From Legionella sp. PATHC035 (GTDB taxonomy: Bacteria > Pseudomonadota > Gammaproteobacteria > Legionellales > Legionellaceae), in assembly GCF_026191115.1 (NCBI RefSeq), contig NZ_JAPHOT010000001.1, positions 992,001 to 1,056,000 on the forward strand: a stretch of 64,000 nucleotides of DNA. Reading direction: 5' to 3'. The translations under genes were made by a program, and so were the position numbers. Of this stretch, positions 27,659 to 35,883 are shown in pieces (position 1 is the stretch's first letter; every line of letters begins with the position of its first letter). The notes beneath the pieces were generated by a model. It saw only the letters and a program-made list of their open reading frames with translations. It did no database searches and was not told where the DNA came from.

Positions 27659-28570
27659 TTAATCAAATAGTTTAATTTGCATGGCTTGAGAGGAACTTTG
27701 CCAAGCTCTTTTCATGATTTCTGTATTAAAAGAAATTCCAAAATCACCATTTCGATTCAGGGCAATGACTCCCATCTCGCCATTTAACTGCTTATTGCGT
27801 TCGTGAATCACATGATCGCACGCCTCTTGTAAAGGCATATCAAATTCCATCATCATAGAAATCGTATGAGCAACCACGCCCCGTATTAAATATTCACCTT
27901 CCCCTGTTCCAGATACCGCACAGGTTGCATTATTGGCATAACATCCCGCGCCAATCACGCAGCTGTCACCAATTCTCCCTGGAAGGCAATTGCTGATTCC
28001 ACCTGTTGAAGTTGCTGCGGCAAGATTTCCTTGTACATCTAAAGCCACAGCACCGACCGTTCCTTTCATTTTCTTGTGCTGAATGTCTTCCATGGTTTCT
28101 ATTTTATTGAGATTTTGATAGGTCTCATATTGATTTGGGGTTATAAAATAAGACTCTTTTTCAAGTTCCAGACCATATTTTTTTGCTATTTCTAAAGCGC
28201 CATATCCTGAAAGAAAGACATGTCTGGTTTTCTCCATCACCAACCTTGCCAAGCGAATTGGATTTTTTACGGTGCGAACCATAGACACAGCACCGGCTTG
28301 CAAATCTTGGCCACTCATAATCGAAGCATCCATTTCCACTTCGCCCCGAGAATTTAATGCGGAACCTTTTCCTGCATTAAATAGTGGATTATCCTCAAGG
28401 ATTCCAACTGCCTCTTGTACAGCATCTAAAGCAGAGCCACCTTTATCAAGTACTAAATAACCCATTTCAACCGCTTTAGCCAAGCCCTGTTTAAATTCCT
28501 TTTGATGTTCTTGTAAAAAAGAATAGTTTTCACTAGCACCACCGTGTACTGCGATTGCAATTTTATTCAT
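27659..28570 (-). CDS. iaaA: Isoaspartyl peptidase/L-asparaginase
   Basis: A plant-type asparaginase of the Ntn-hydrolase family, 303 residues. It is made as a precursor that cleaves itself before the catalytic threonine; here that is Thr171 in KGTVGAVALD. The product cuts beta-aspartyl dipeptides. NAGKGSALN and GSGTGE-like wording (SGTGEGEY) of the substrate pocket are visible. It is the last gene of cphA-cphB-iaaA, 12 bases after cphB. Cyanophycinase releases beta-Asp-Arg, so this enzyme would finish the job by giving free Asp and Arg. The ATG at 28570 has GGAA upstream. Confidence 0.92.
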   Translation of the reverse strand: MNKIAIAVHGGASENYSFLQEHQKEFKQGLAKAVEMGYLVLDKGGSALDAVQEAVGILEDNPLFNAGKGSALNSRGEVEMDASIMSGQDLQAGAVSMVRTVKNPIRLARLVMEKTRHVFLSGYGALEIAKKYGLELEKESYFITPNQYETYQNLNKIETMEDIQHKKMKGTVGAVALDVQGNLAAATSTGGISNCLPGRIGDSCVIGAGCYANNATCAVSGTGEGEYLIRGVVAHTISMMMEFDMPLQEACDHVIHERNKQLNGEMGVIALNRNGDFGISFNTEIMKRAWQSSSQAMQIKLFD

Positions 28571-28582
28571 CACGTTATTCCA

Positions 28583-29449
28583 TCATTTAGATTGTTTATT
28601 GATAGGGATTGCAGGGTTCGCTAAAGTTCTGTCAGCAATTGAAAATTGACAGCCTTTTACCAAAAGGTGAACAATTAAATTTTCAACGAATACGGGCTCC
28701 CCCTCTTCAACATCAGTGATATTCGTTTGATCAATATTCCTGCCGTCAATAATAACTACCATACCTGAACCATAACACTCGGCCTCAGATCCATTTCGAA
28801 TGACCAGTGCAGTATCCTCGCCTAAACCAATACCCAATTGTTCTGGGTTCATAATAATGGCGTGTGCAAGACGACTAAATCGTCCTCTTTTGATGAAATG
28901 AGTATCAATAATACAAGACTGTAAAATTCCTAATCCGGAGGAAGTTAACAAATTTCGATACCTTAAAGCTTCTGATAAACCGCCGCCTGTAATCATCACC
29001 GTACCCATAACCATGGCTCCAGCGCTGGTTCCAGCAATAATAAAATCACTGTCTTTCAAATATCGCTCTTTAATAATATCAACAATAGGAGTGCCCCCTA
29101 ATATGGTTGATAAACGAAATTGATCTCCTCCTGTAAAAAAAATAGCGCCAGCATCTGCTGCTCTTTTTAAATATTCGTTAGCACGTGCTTCGCTTCTTTT
29201 TTTTATGGGAAGAAATCCTATATTGTTGTAGCCCATATTATGAAAAACTTTTTGATAAATTTTTTTTACTTCATCCTGAATTTCCGAACCTGTGGTAATA
29301 ATTTCTATTTTCTTATTCGATGGAGGCAATAATTCACTCAAAATTTCATAGCGAGTAAATTCTCTTTTTTGCTCTGAAATATCCATTGGCTCATCGTGCC
29401 CTTTATCCTCGGCACCACCGATAATCAATAACTTAGCTTTGGGTGTCAT
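28583..29449 (-). CDS. cphB: Cyanophycinase
   Basis: A peptidase S51 family exo-hydrolase that splits cyanophycin into beta-Asp-Arg dipeptides in the cytosol. 288 residues. The nucleophile elbow is GTSAG (Ser142 from this start), the oxyanion region is FFTGGDQFRL, and LIIGGAEDKG is at the N-terminus. There is no signal peptide, so it works inside the cell, unlike the secreted CphE type. It overlaps the end of cphA by 17 bases. GAGG seven bases before the ATG at 29449 supports this start over the ATG at 29461. Confidence 0.92.
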   Translation of the reverse strand: MTPKAKLLIIGGAEDKGHDEPMDISEQKREFTRYEILSELLPPSNKKIEIITTGSEIQDEVKKIYQKVFHNMGYNNIGFLPIKKRSEARANEYLKRAADAGAIFFTGGDQFRLSTILGGTPIVDIIKERYLKDSDFIIAGTSAGAMVMGTVMITGGGLSEALRYRNLLTSSGLGILQSCIIDTHFIKRGRFSRLAHAIIMNPEQLGIGLGEDTALVIRNGSEAECYGSGMVVIIDGRNIDQTNITDVEEGEPVFVENLIVHLLVKGCQFSIADRTLANPAIPINKQSK

Positions 29450-32072
29450 TATAAACCTCATTCACCATCATCAATTGTTTTGCCCTTTTCTTGAGAAAAT
29501 TAGTTGTTTCAAATACATCTTCAACGGCACAAAAGATAAAAGTATTAGGTTCTGCTATTCCCATCATATGTTCAATCGCCTCAATCTCATCTGAAATGAT
29601 ATTGATAGACGGTTTAAAATCAGAACGAAGAATTCCGGCAACCAGAAGACGGTTAATTTCATGATGAGTTCGCCCTCGCCCATCCTTATCATGACGAATA
29701 ACAATTTCATCAAACATAGAGGCAGCATGATAGCCCAACTTTTCTATGTCCTCATCGCGTCGATCGCCTACTACGCCTATAATTCCGATTTTTTTAGCAC
29801 AATGAATAGAATCAAGATAATTTTTTAGCTCACAAAATGCACCTTCGTTATGTGCATAATCGACCATAATTTGGCAATGAGGAAATTGAAAAAGATTCAT
29901 TCTGCCTGGAAGATTTTCAACTGTGGGATAGAAAATTTGGAGTGCTTCTTTTATTTTCTCTAAGGAGAAATGACTAATCACTCCAGCTAATGTTGCCGCT
30001 AAGATATTTTGGATCATGCTGGTTGCAGTACCTTGAAAACTGAGCGGAATCGATTTTATATCGGCCAGAACTATTCGTTCAGACCCTCTTTGTACGACAA
30101 TATTTCCTTGATCAAGAAAAGCAGCTAATCCACCTAAGCTGCAATGTTTTCTAATCCTCGGGCCATCAAACAAACTAAACAAAGCAATATTGCACTGTAA
30201 ATCATTCCTTAAATCATAAGTGAGCGAATCATCTGCATTTAAAATACTATATCCGTTTTTTTTGGTGCTCCGCGCAACAACTGCTTTGACCTGTGCCATG
30301 TCCTCAAGCGTATGAATATCATTTAACCCCAGATGATCCCCTGTAATATTCGTTATCACACTCATATCACATTCATCAAATCCCAAGCCTGAGCGCAGAA
30401 TGCCACCTCGAGCACATTCTAATACTGCATAATCGACCTCAGGATCATACAAAACAGCTTGTGCACTTGCAGGGCCACTGCAATCGCCGCTGTAGATCAA
30501 TTTATTATTGATGTAAATACCTTCTGTGGTTGTATAACCCGTATGATGATTTGCAAAACGTGCAAGATGGGCAATCAACCGAACTACAGTTGTTTTTCCA
30601 TTAGTGCCAGTAACCGCCACTATTGGAATTCTTGAAGTTAAATTTTCTGGATAAAGCATTTTTAAAATAGGTTCGGCTACATTACGAGGCGCACCTTCAT
30701 TGGGCGATAGATGCATTCTTAATCCTGGCCCAGCATTTACCTCGATAATCGCTCCATGGTTCTCATTAAGAGGGCAACTAATGTCTTTTGAAATCACATC
30801 AATTCCACAAATATCCAAATTCACAAGTCTTGCTACACGTTCTGCAAGAATGATATTAAAAGGATGAACTGCATCTGTAACGTCTTTAGCTGTGCCACCA
30901 GAACTTAAATTTGCCGTTTCTTTTAAATTTAAGATATGACCTTTGGGCAAAATACTCTCCAGCGTCAGATTATTCTGTCTTAAAATAGAGAAAGTGGATT
31001 CATCTACTTTGATCTTGGTCAGTATCTTTTCATGGGATTCACCTCGGTTGGGATCCTCATTTGCCTGCTGGATTAATTGATCAATTGTACGTTCTCCATC
31101 CCCTACAATTTGAGCTGGAGTACGTTTAGCTACCGCAACCACCTTATAGTTAACAACTAAAAATCGATAGTCATTCCCAGGTATAGAACGCTCTATAATC
31201 AATTCATTGGAAATTCTTTTTGCGAGCTCATAACCAAATCTTGCTTTGTTATGATCGGTGATATTCGTCGTTACTCCTTTTCCATGATTGGCATTCACTG
31301 GCTTTATCACTAAGGGGAACCCTAACTGTTCCACCGCCGCTTTCAGTTCTTCCTCAGAAGTAATAATCAATCCTGTTGGCGTTGGAATAAAATTTGAATT
31401 AAGAATACTCTTGGTCAGCTCTTTATTAGAAGCGATATCAACACCAATTGAACTGGTTTTCGAAGACACTGAGGCCCATATTTTTTTTTGATTTCGGCCG
31501 TATCCTAAGGTAATTAAGGAGCTGTGCTCATGGCGTTTCCAAGGAATATTTCTTTTTTTAGCTTCATCTACTAGAGCCTGAGTGCTTGGGCCCAAACCTT
31601 GTTTCTTAAAAATCTCCTTTAAATGATTGATTGCTTCATCAAGAGGATATTTGTTGCCTTCAGCTATGGAATTTACAAAATCGACAGCGGTCTTTCCTGC
31701 ATACAAACCAGCTTCTTCAATCTGATAGGCAAAGATAACATGATAGACACCATAGTCCTTGGTTCCATAAGTTCGACCAAAACCACAATCCATCCCTGCG
31801 AGATACTGCAACTCCAAAGCCACATGTTCAATCACGTGACCTAGCCAAGTGCCTTCTTCTATTCGTTTTAAAAATCCGCCTTCGACGCCTAAAGAACAAC
31901 GATGACTCTTTAAACTCGGTAACTCCTGAATCAGCCTTTCTTTGAATCCAGCTAAACAGCTTGTAGGAAGCTCCTCATATTTGCCTATATCGAGCTTGAT
32001 GACAATGAGTTCCTTTCTGAAATTTGACCAATAGTTAGGCCCATTCAAGACTTGGGTTTTTAAAATGTTCAT
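29433..32072 (-). CDS. cphA: Cyanophycin synthetase
   Basis: CphA1-type enzyme, 879 residues, which builds a poly-aspartate backbone with arginine on each side chain using ATP. The three parts are all present: an N-terminal domain (GPNYWS, then WLGHVIEHVALELQYLAGM), an ATP-grasp domain (VIKPVNANHGKGV, about residues 250-262, later IIEVNAGPGLRMH) that adds Asp, and a Mur-ligase-like domain (VTGTNGKTTVVR P-loop, about residue 490, and MVDYAHNEGAF) that adds Arg. AGGA six bases before ATG at 32072 fixes the start. It heads a three-gene operon with the degradation enzymes. Confidence 0.95.
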   Translation of the reverse strand: MNILKTQVLNGPNYWSNFRKELIVIKLDIGKYEELPTSCLAGFKERLIQELPSLKSHRCSLGVEGGFLKRIEEGTWLGHVIEHVALELQYLAGMDCGFGRTYGTKDYGVYHVIFAYQIEEAGLYAGKTAVDFVNSIAEGNKYPLDEAINHLKEIFKKQGLGPSTQALVDEAKKRNIPWKRHEHSSLITLGYGRNQKKIWASVSSKTSSIGVDIASNKELTKSILNSNFIPTPTGLIITSEEELKAAVEQLGFPLVIKPVNANHGKGVTTNITDHNKARFGYELAKRISNELIIERSIPGNDYRFLVVNYKVVAVAKRTPAQIVGDGERTIDQLIQQANEDPNRGESHEKILTKIKVDESTFSILRQNNLTLESILPKGHILNLKETANLSSGGTAKDVTDAVHPFNIILAERVARLVNLDICGIDVISKDISCPLNENHGAIIEVNAGPGLRMHLSPNEGAPRNVAEPILKMLYPENLTSRIPIVAVTGTNGKTTVVRLIAHLARFANHHTGYTTTEGIYINNKLIYSGDCSGPASAQAVLYDPEVDYAVLECARGGILRSGLGFDECDMSVITNITGDHLGLNDIHTLEDMAQVKAVVARSTKKNGYSILNADDSLTYDLRNDLQCNIALFSLFDGPRIRKHCSLGGLAAFLDQGNIVVQRGSERIVLADIKSIPLSFQGTATSMIQNILAATLAGVISHFSLEKIKEALQIFYPTVENLPGRMNLFQFPHCQIMVDYAHNEGAFCELKNYLDSIHCAKKIGIIGVVGDRRDEDIEKLGYHAASMFDEIVIRHDKDGRGRTHHEINRLLVAGILRSDFKPSINIISDEIEAIEHMMGIAEPNTFIFCAVEDVFETTNFLKKRAKQLMMVNEVYNDTQS

Positions 32073-32229
32073 TCGCATTCCTTGGCATAAAATGAATTAC
32101 TAAAAACTCTTTTTAGCATAGGAAGAATTATTTAATTCTTCAAACGTAAATTAAAAAATAATTGATTCATGAGCGATGGTGAACTGTGGAAAATACTTAA
32201 TTAGTTAAATGAAGTTTTTAAAAGAAAGG

Positions 32230-32260
32230 TACCTGTATTCCTTGTCAGGGAACACAGGTA
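32230..32260 (-). terminator. Probable terminator of the csbD-PRC operon
   Basis: TACCTGT (32230-32236) pairs with ACAGGTA (32254-32260), with inner GTTCC/GGAA pairing. Read on the minus strand it follows the stop of the small Cys-rich gene and runs into ACCTTTCTTTT. It separates this operon from cphA. Confidence 0.6.
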
Positions 32261-32266
32261 GTTTAA

Positions 32267-32584
32267 TTATTTCTTAACAGTGCAAGTGATTTGTGTGCAA
32301 TCTCGACAATGCTTTTTTGCAAAAGCAAATGATTTGGCAGCAGAAGCAGCCTTTTCCGACATTATTTTATCCGCATCTTGATCTGCTCTTTTTTCACTGG
32401 AACTCGCATTAGTGGTACATACCCAATTTGATCCCATTGATGTCTTACTATTAGCATTTGAACTGGAGCTCGTAGTGCTATTAGAAGAACTACCTGGATT
32501 TGAACTCATAGAATCATCATGAGCAAATGAGCTTGCAGAGATCAAAACGAAACCGCTGAATAATATACTTGGTAAAATATTCAT
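32267..32584 (-). CDS. Small secreted Ser-rich, Cys-containing protein
   Basis: A 105-residue precursor with a signal peptide (hydrophobic core FVLISASSFA, likely cleaved before HDD), a Ser/Asn/Thr-rich linker of about 30 residues, and a C-terminal part with four cysteines (one in WVC, then CRDC and TCTVKK). The cysteines suggest a disulfide-bonded periplasmic domain. No family is recognised. Its ATG overlaps the PRC-barrel stop as ATGA, and an AGGAGG lies inside the end of that gene, so the two are translationally coupled. Confidence 0.75.
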   Translation of the reverse strand: MNILPSILFSGFVLISASSFAHDDSMSSNPGSSSNSTTSSSSNANSKTSMGSNWVCTTNASSSEKRADQDADKIMSEKAASAAKSFAFAKKHCRDCTQITCTVKK

Positions 32585-32931
32585 AGTTTTTTACCTCCTG
32601 TATAAAATCCGGTTATTGTCGTTTTAAATTCAGGTGCTGAAAAATTTGGCCAATGATTTTTATCAAAGCCAGGAGCATCCTTCAAATGTTGTTTTTCAAC
32701 ATTGAGAATGAAGCAATCATCTTTATTATCATACAAAAAAAGGTTCCAGGGCACCGCAAAATATTTATTTCCGAATCCCAGAAAGCCACCAAAATCTAAT
32801 ACTAGATAGTTTACTTTTCCGGATTGTTTATCGATAACAACTTCTGCAATCTCGCCCAGATTTTCATGTGCTGGATTCATCACTTTGGAGCCTGTAAGCT
32901 CGCCAGATTTAACAATTCCTCTGTTTTCCAT
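32581..32931 (-). CDS. PRC-barrel domain protein
   Basis: 116 residues with one PRC-barrel: GSKVMNPAHENLGEIAEVVIDKQSGKVNYLVLDFGGF and then FAVPWNLF. PRC-barrel proteins bind RNA, ribosome factors or other proteins; the free-standing type is stress-associated in many bacteria. GGGAG before ATG at 32931 selects this start over the ATG seven codons upstream. It is the middle gene of csbD - PRC - Cys-rich protein. Confidence 0.85.
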   Translation of the reverse strand: MENRGIVKSGELTGSKVMNPAHENLGEIAEVVIDKQSGKVNYLVLDFGGFLGFGNKYFAVPWNLFLYDNKDDCFILNVEKQHLKDAPGFDKNHWPNFSAPEFKTTITGFYTGGKKL

Positions 32932-32963
32932 AATTAAACTCCCTTTAATCAAATAAATACCTT

Positions 32964-33170
32964 TTAATTAATGATGTATTTTTTTTGGAAATCATGCACT
33001 GCTTTTTTAGCTTGTTCTTCGGTATAACCATAATACTTTTGAAGTTTTCCAAAAATTTCTTGCTGATTCCCTTCTATTTGTTTGAGGTCATCGTCTGTGA
33101 GTTTTCCCCAAAATTGTTTCATTTCACCTTTGATTTCCATCCATTTGCCTTGAAAAATATTTCGATTCAT
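32964..33170 (-). CDS. CsbD-family stress protein
   Basis: A 68-residue CsbD-like protein. It opens MNRNIFQGKWMEIKGEMK and has GKLTDDDL and GYTEEQAKKAV, the usual helical repeats. The family is induced by general stress in many bacteria; its biochemical role is unknown. AGGGAGA lies before the ATG. It heads the three-gene stress operon, whose promoter should lie in the AT-rich 33171-33329. Confidence 0.9.
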   Translation of the reverse strand: MNRNIFQGKWMEIKGEMKQFWGKLTDDDLKQIEGNQQEIFGKLQKYYGYTEEQAKKAVHDFQKKYIIN

Positions 33171-33329
33171 TATTTTCTCCCTAAAATTAGAAACCTATAT
33201 AGAATTTTATAGGCAAGTAAATCCTAGACAAAAATTCTTAATAATGCAAAATATTTGCACAAAATATTTGAAATTTTGGCAAATTCATTAGGGAACTTGA
33301 GATCATTCTTTTGGAGTGATTCGATGTTT

Positions 33330-33800
33330 TTAAATAATAATTTCCATAACGGTAACAGGATGTCCTTTAAAATGGTCTGTATCTATGATTCTCCATCCTA
33401 AGGATTGGTAGTAATTGGGTATCGTGCGATCAAAAGCAAAAAGATAAAGTATTTCATACCCCATTCTTTTGGCCTGTTCTTTAGTTACTTCCACAAGTCG
33501 TTTGCCAAGTCCCTGGTTTTGATATTCGGGTGCTACCGTTAAAGAACCTAACCAGGGCATCAAATCTGGACGAATTCCATCATTTTCACGTAAGCTGCAC
33601 ATACCTATCGGTTTTTCTTGATCGAAAGCGACAAAGGTGAGAGGCATCGTGTCGTAGTTTGCATGGTTACGAAAACGTTGTTCTACAACTTCAAGCGGCA
33701 CATCAGGTAGCCAAATTTTTCCAAGACCTTCTCGCCACATGCGGGCAAGGTCAGGAATCACATTAAGATTATTTTTTAATAGATCAATTTTAATATCCAT
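33330..33800 (-). CDS. GNAT-family N-acetyltransferase
   Basis: 156 residues. The acetyl-CoA loop is QNQGLG (in VAPEYQNQGLGKRLVEV), preceded by WLGSLTV and followed by NYYQSLGWRI, a standard GNAT order. Substrate is unknown. It is divergent from the CocE-type hydrolase at 33983, and the 180 bases between are AT-rich with no recognised site. Confidence 0.85.
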   Translation of the reverse strand: MDIKIDLLKNNLNVIPDLARMWREGLGKIWLPDVPLEVVEQRFRNHANYDTMPLTFVAFDQEKPIGMCSLRENDGIRPDLMPWLGSLTVAPEYQNQGLGKRLVEVTKEQAKRMGYEILYLFAFDRTIPNYYQSLGWRIIDTDHFKGHPVTVMEIII

Positions 33801-33982
33801 GCCGTATTCGAGCCTTTAGAACAAGATTTACCACACTTTATATTTGATCTGCTGCAGATTGTAAACAACACCACTTCAAATAAGAATTTATTTGCATTAT
33901 TTTATCTATTTATCTAAAAATCATCATTTGTTTTGCTAAAATATTTCATTTAAAAACAAGATATTAAATAGAGTTTTACATA

Positions 33983-35761
33983 ATGAAAAAATGGCTAAAC
34001 AGTTTATTGATACCTCGCGCACGTTTGAATCCCTATCAATTAGCAGGATGGACGCCTCATCGGGTTGCTGAATCAGGTCTTGGTTGTAAGCTTTTTGCAG
34101 ATGTAATGATTCCGATGCCCGATGGAGTACATCTTTCTGCAGATGTATACCTACCTAAAAAACCGGGGAGATATCCAGTCATTCTTCAATTTTCTGCCTA
34201 CAATCGCGATTTGCATACCACAGGACTTCCTACTGGAAATAATGAAATTGGCTCCCCCCCAATTATTACCGATAGAGGCTATGTGCAGGTCATTGTCACT
34301 GCGAGGGCAATTGGACGTTCTGAAGGTGATTTTCAATCTTGGCAAAATGAGCAAGAAACACAAGATCATTATCATTGTATCGAATGGGCAGCACAGCAAC
34401 CCTGGTCAAATGGAGATGTCTGCTTATTTGGCACTTCGTATTACGGTATGAATCAAGCGAGCGTGGCAGTACTTAACCCGCCCTCCTTACGTGCCTTTTT
34501 TGCTAATGAAATTTGTACTGATTTTTACAGACATGTTTTCCATTATGGTGGTGTTTTTAATGCTGATTTTTTAAATTTATGGGTGGGAGCTAATTTTAAT
34601 CCACCCACTGTCCATCGTTACATCGCTCCCTGGAAAAGAGCTTTACTCAGCTATGCCATCAGTTATCCTGGGTTATGGAAAAAGCTCATCAAGCCCAACT
34701 TAGATAAAATTATTGGTAGATTTAAAAAAAATCAGGTCATTCCCGAGGCGCTTCGTTGGTACATTCATCTTATGGTAGATAGTAATTCAAGGGAAGAGAC
34801 TCAAATTGCACAAGGACCGTTTCAAAAATTAAACCAGATTGATGTTCCTTTTGTTGTCGTGCAAAACTTAGGCAATATCGCATTACACCAATTTGGCTGT
34901 TACGACCTGTTTGAACATGCCGGTACCCCGTCAAATAAAAAATGGATGATTCTTGGTCCGGCTGAATATGAGTTGCCCGTTTACTCCTGGCAATTAGAGG
35001 CTCTTGCTTTTTTTGATCATATTGTCAAAGGGGTTGATAATGGTTATGCCAGTTTGCCTCCCGTACGCTATTGGGTTGAAGGGAAAAATCAGTTTGAATC
35101 AGCCACAAATTTCCCTAATCCAGAGACTCAGGTACATAAGCTTTATCTTCAAAAAAAATCGAATCACGCGGAGCTTAGAACATTACACCATCAAATACCC
35201 GATGAAGAAAACGATTCCTGGATTTCTATACCTCCAGGAATTGAAGTATTACCGGGAATAGAGCAATTCGAAAAACAAAAACTGGCTTATGAATTAATTT
35301 TTCAGCAAGAAACAACAATTGCTGGCCCAATTACCCTCCAGATTCGATACAGTTGTAATGAAATCGACTCCTATATAATCGCCCGATTAGGGAAAATCGA
35401 TAGTGAGGGACTCTATCATCCTTTGTCTATGGGACACCTTCGACCGGCAACCCGTACCCTGGACCAAACCAATGGTTCTCGCTGTGAAATAGTAATTAAC
35501 ACCTCTATAGTGACGTCTCTTGAACCTAATATTCCTGTTTTATTGCGCTTTAGTATGACCCCAGTGGCAGCCTCCTATAAAAAGGGGGATCGTTTGCTAT
35601 TAGAAATTGCCAGCCGCAGTGATCAATTGTATGTCAGCATGAAAGAAGGTTTCATTGTTCCATATACAGCAGTTCCGCCTTATTTTTGTCGTAACACCAT
35701 TCACTGCGGAGCAGATTCATTTATAGAACTCCACTGCAAGCAGAACATGCAAGCGGATTAA
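33983..35761 (+). CDS. CocE/NonD-family acyl or peptidyl hydrolase
   Basis: A 592-residue alpha/beta hydrolase of the X-Pro dipeptidyl-peptidase (S15)/cocaine-esterase group. The N-terminal catalytic domain contains VMIPMPDGVHLSADVYLP, the nucleophile elbow GTSYYG (Ser152) and a cap region. The C-terminal half (about 330-590) is the PepX_C jelly-roll domain (TLQIRYSCNEIDSYI, GDRLLLEIASRSD). Members hydrolyse esters, amides or glutaryl-acylated substrates; which one is not evident. There is no signal peptide. It precedes a plus-strand serine-hydrolase-like gene by 122 bases. Confidence 0.85.
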   Translation: MKKWLNSLLIPRARLNPYQLAGWTPHRVAESGLGCKLFADVMIPMPDGVHLSADVYLPKKPGRYPVILQFSAYNRDLHTTGLPTGNNEIGSPPIITDRGYVQVIVTARAIGRSEGDFQSWQNEQETQDHYHCIEWAAQQPWSNGDVCLFGTSYYGMNQASVAVLNPPSLRAFFANEICTDFYRHVFHYGGVFNADFLNLWVGANFNPPTVHRYIAPWKRALLSYAISYPGLWKKLIKPNLDKIIGRFKKNQVIPEALRWYIHLMVDSNSREETQIAQGPFQKLNQIDVPFVVVQNLGNIALHQFGCYDLFEHAGTPSNKKWMILGPAEYELPVYSWQLEALAFFDHIVKGVDNGYASLPPVRYWVEGKNQFESATNFPNPETQVHKLYLQKKSNHAELRTLHHQIPDEENDSWISIPPGIEVLPGIEQFEKQKLAYELIFQQETTIAGPITLQIRYSCNEIDSYIIARLGKIDSEGLYHPLSMGHLRPATRTLDQTNGSRCEIVINTSIVTSLEPNIPVLLRFSMTPVAASYKKGDRLLLEIASRSDQLYVSMKEGFIVPYTAVPPYFCRNTIHCGADSFIELHCKQNMQAD

Positions 35762-35883
35762 ATATGAGCAGCCAAGGGGTTGGCAATAGGATTCCTTGGT
35801 TCCATTTCCTCTTACACCAAAGCAATCCATCCATACTCATCTATACTAAGAAGAGTTGTTTGTGAGCCAAATAAGGAATAATA

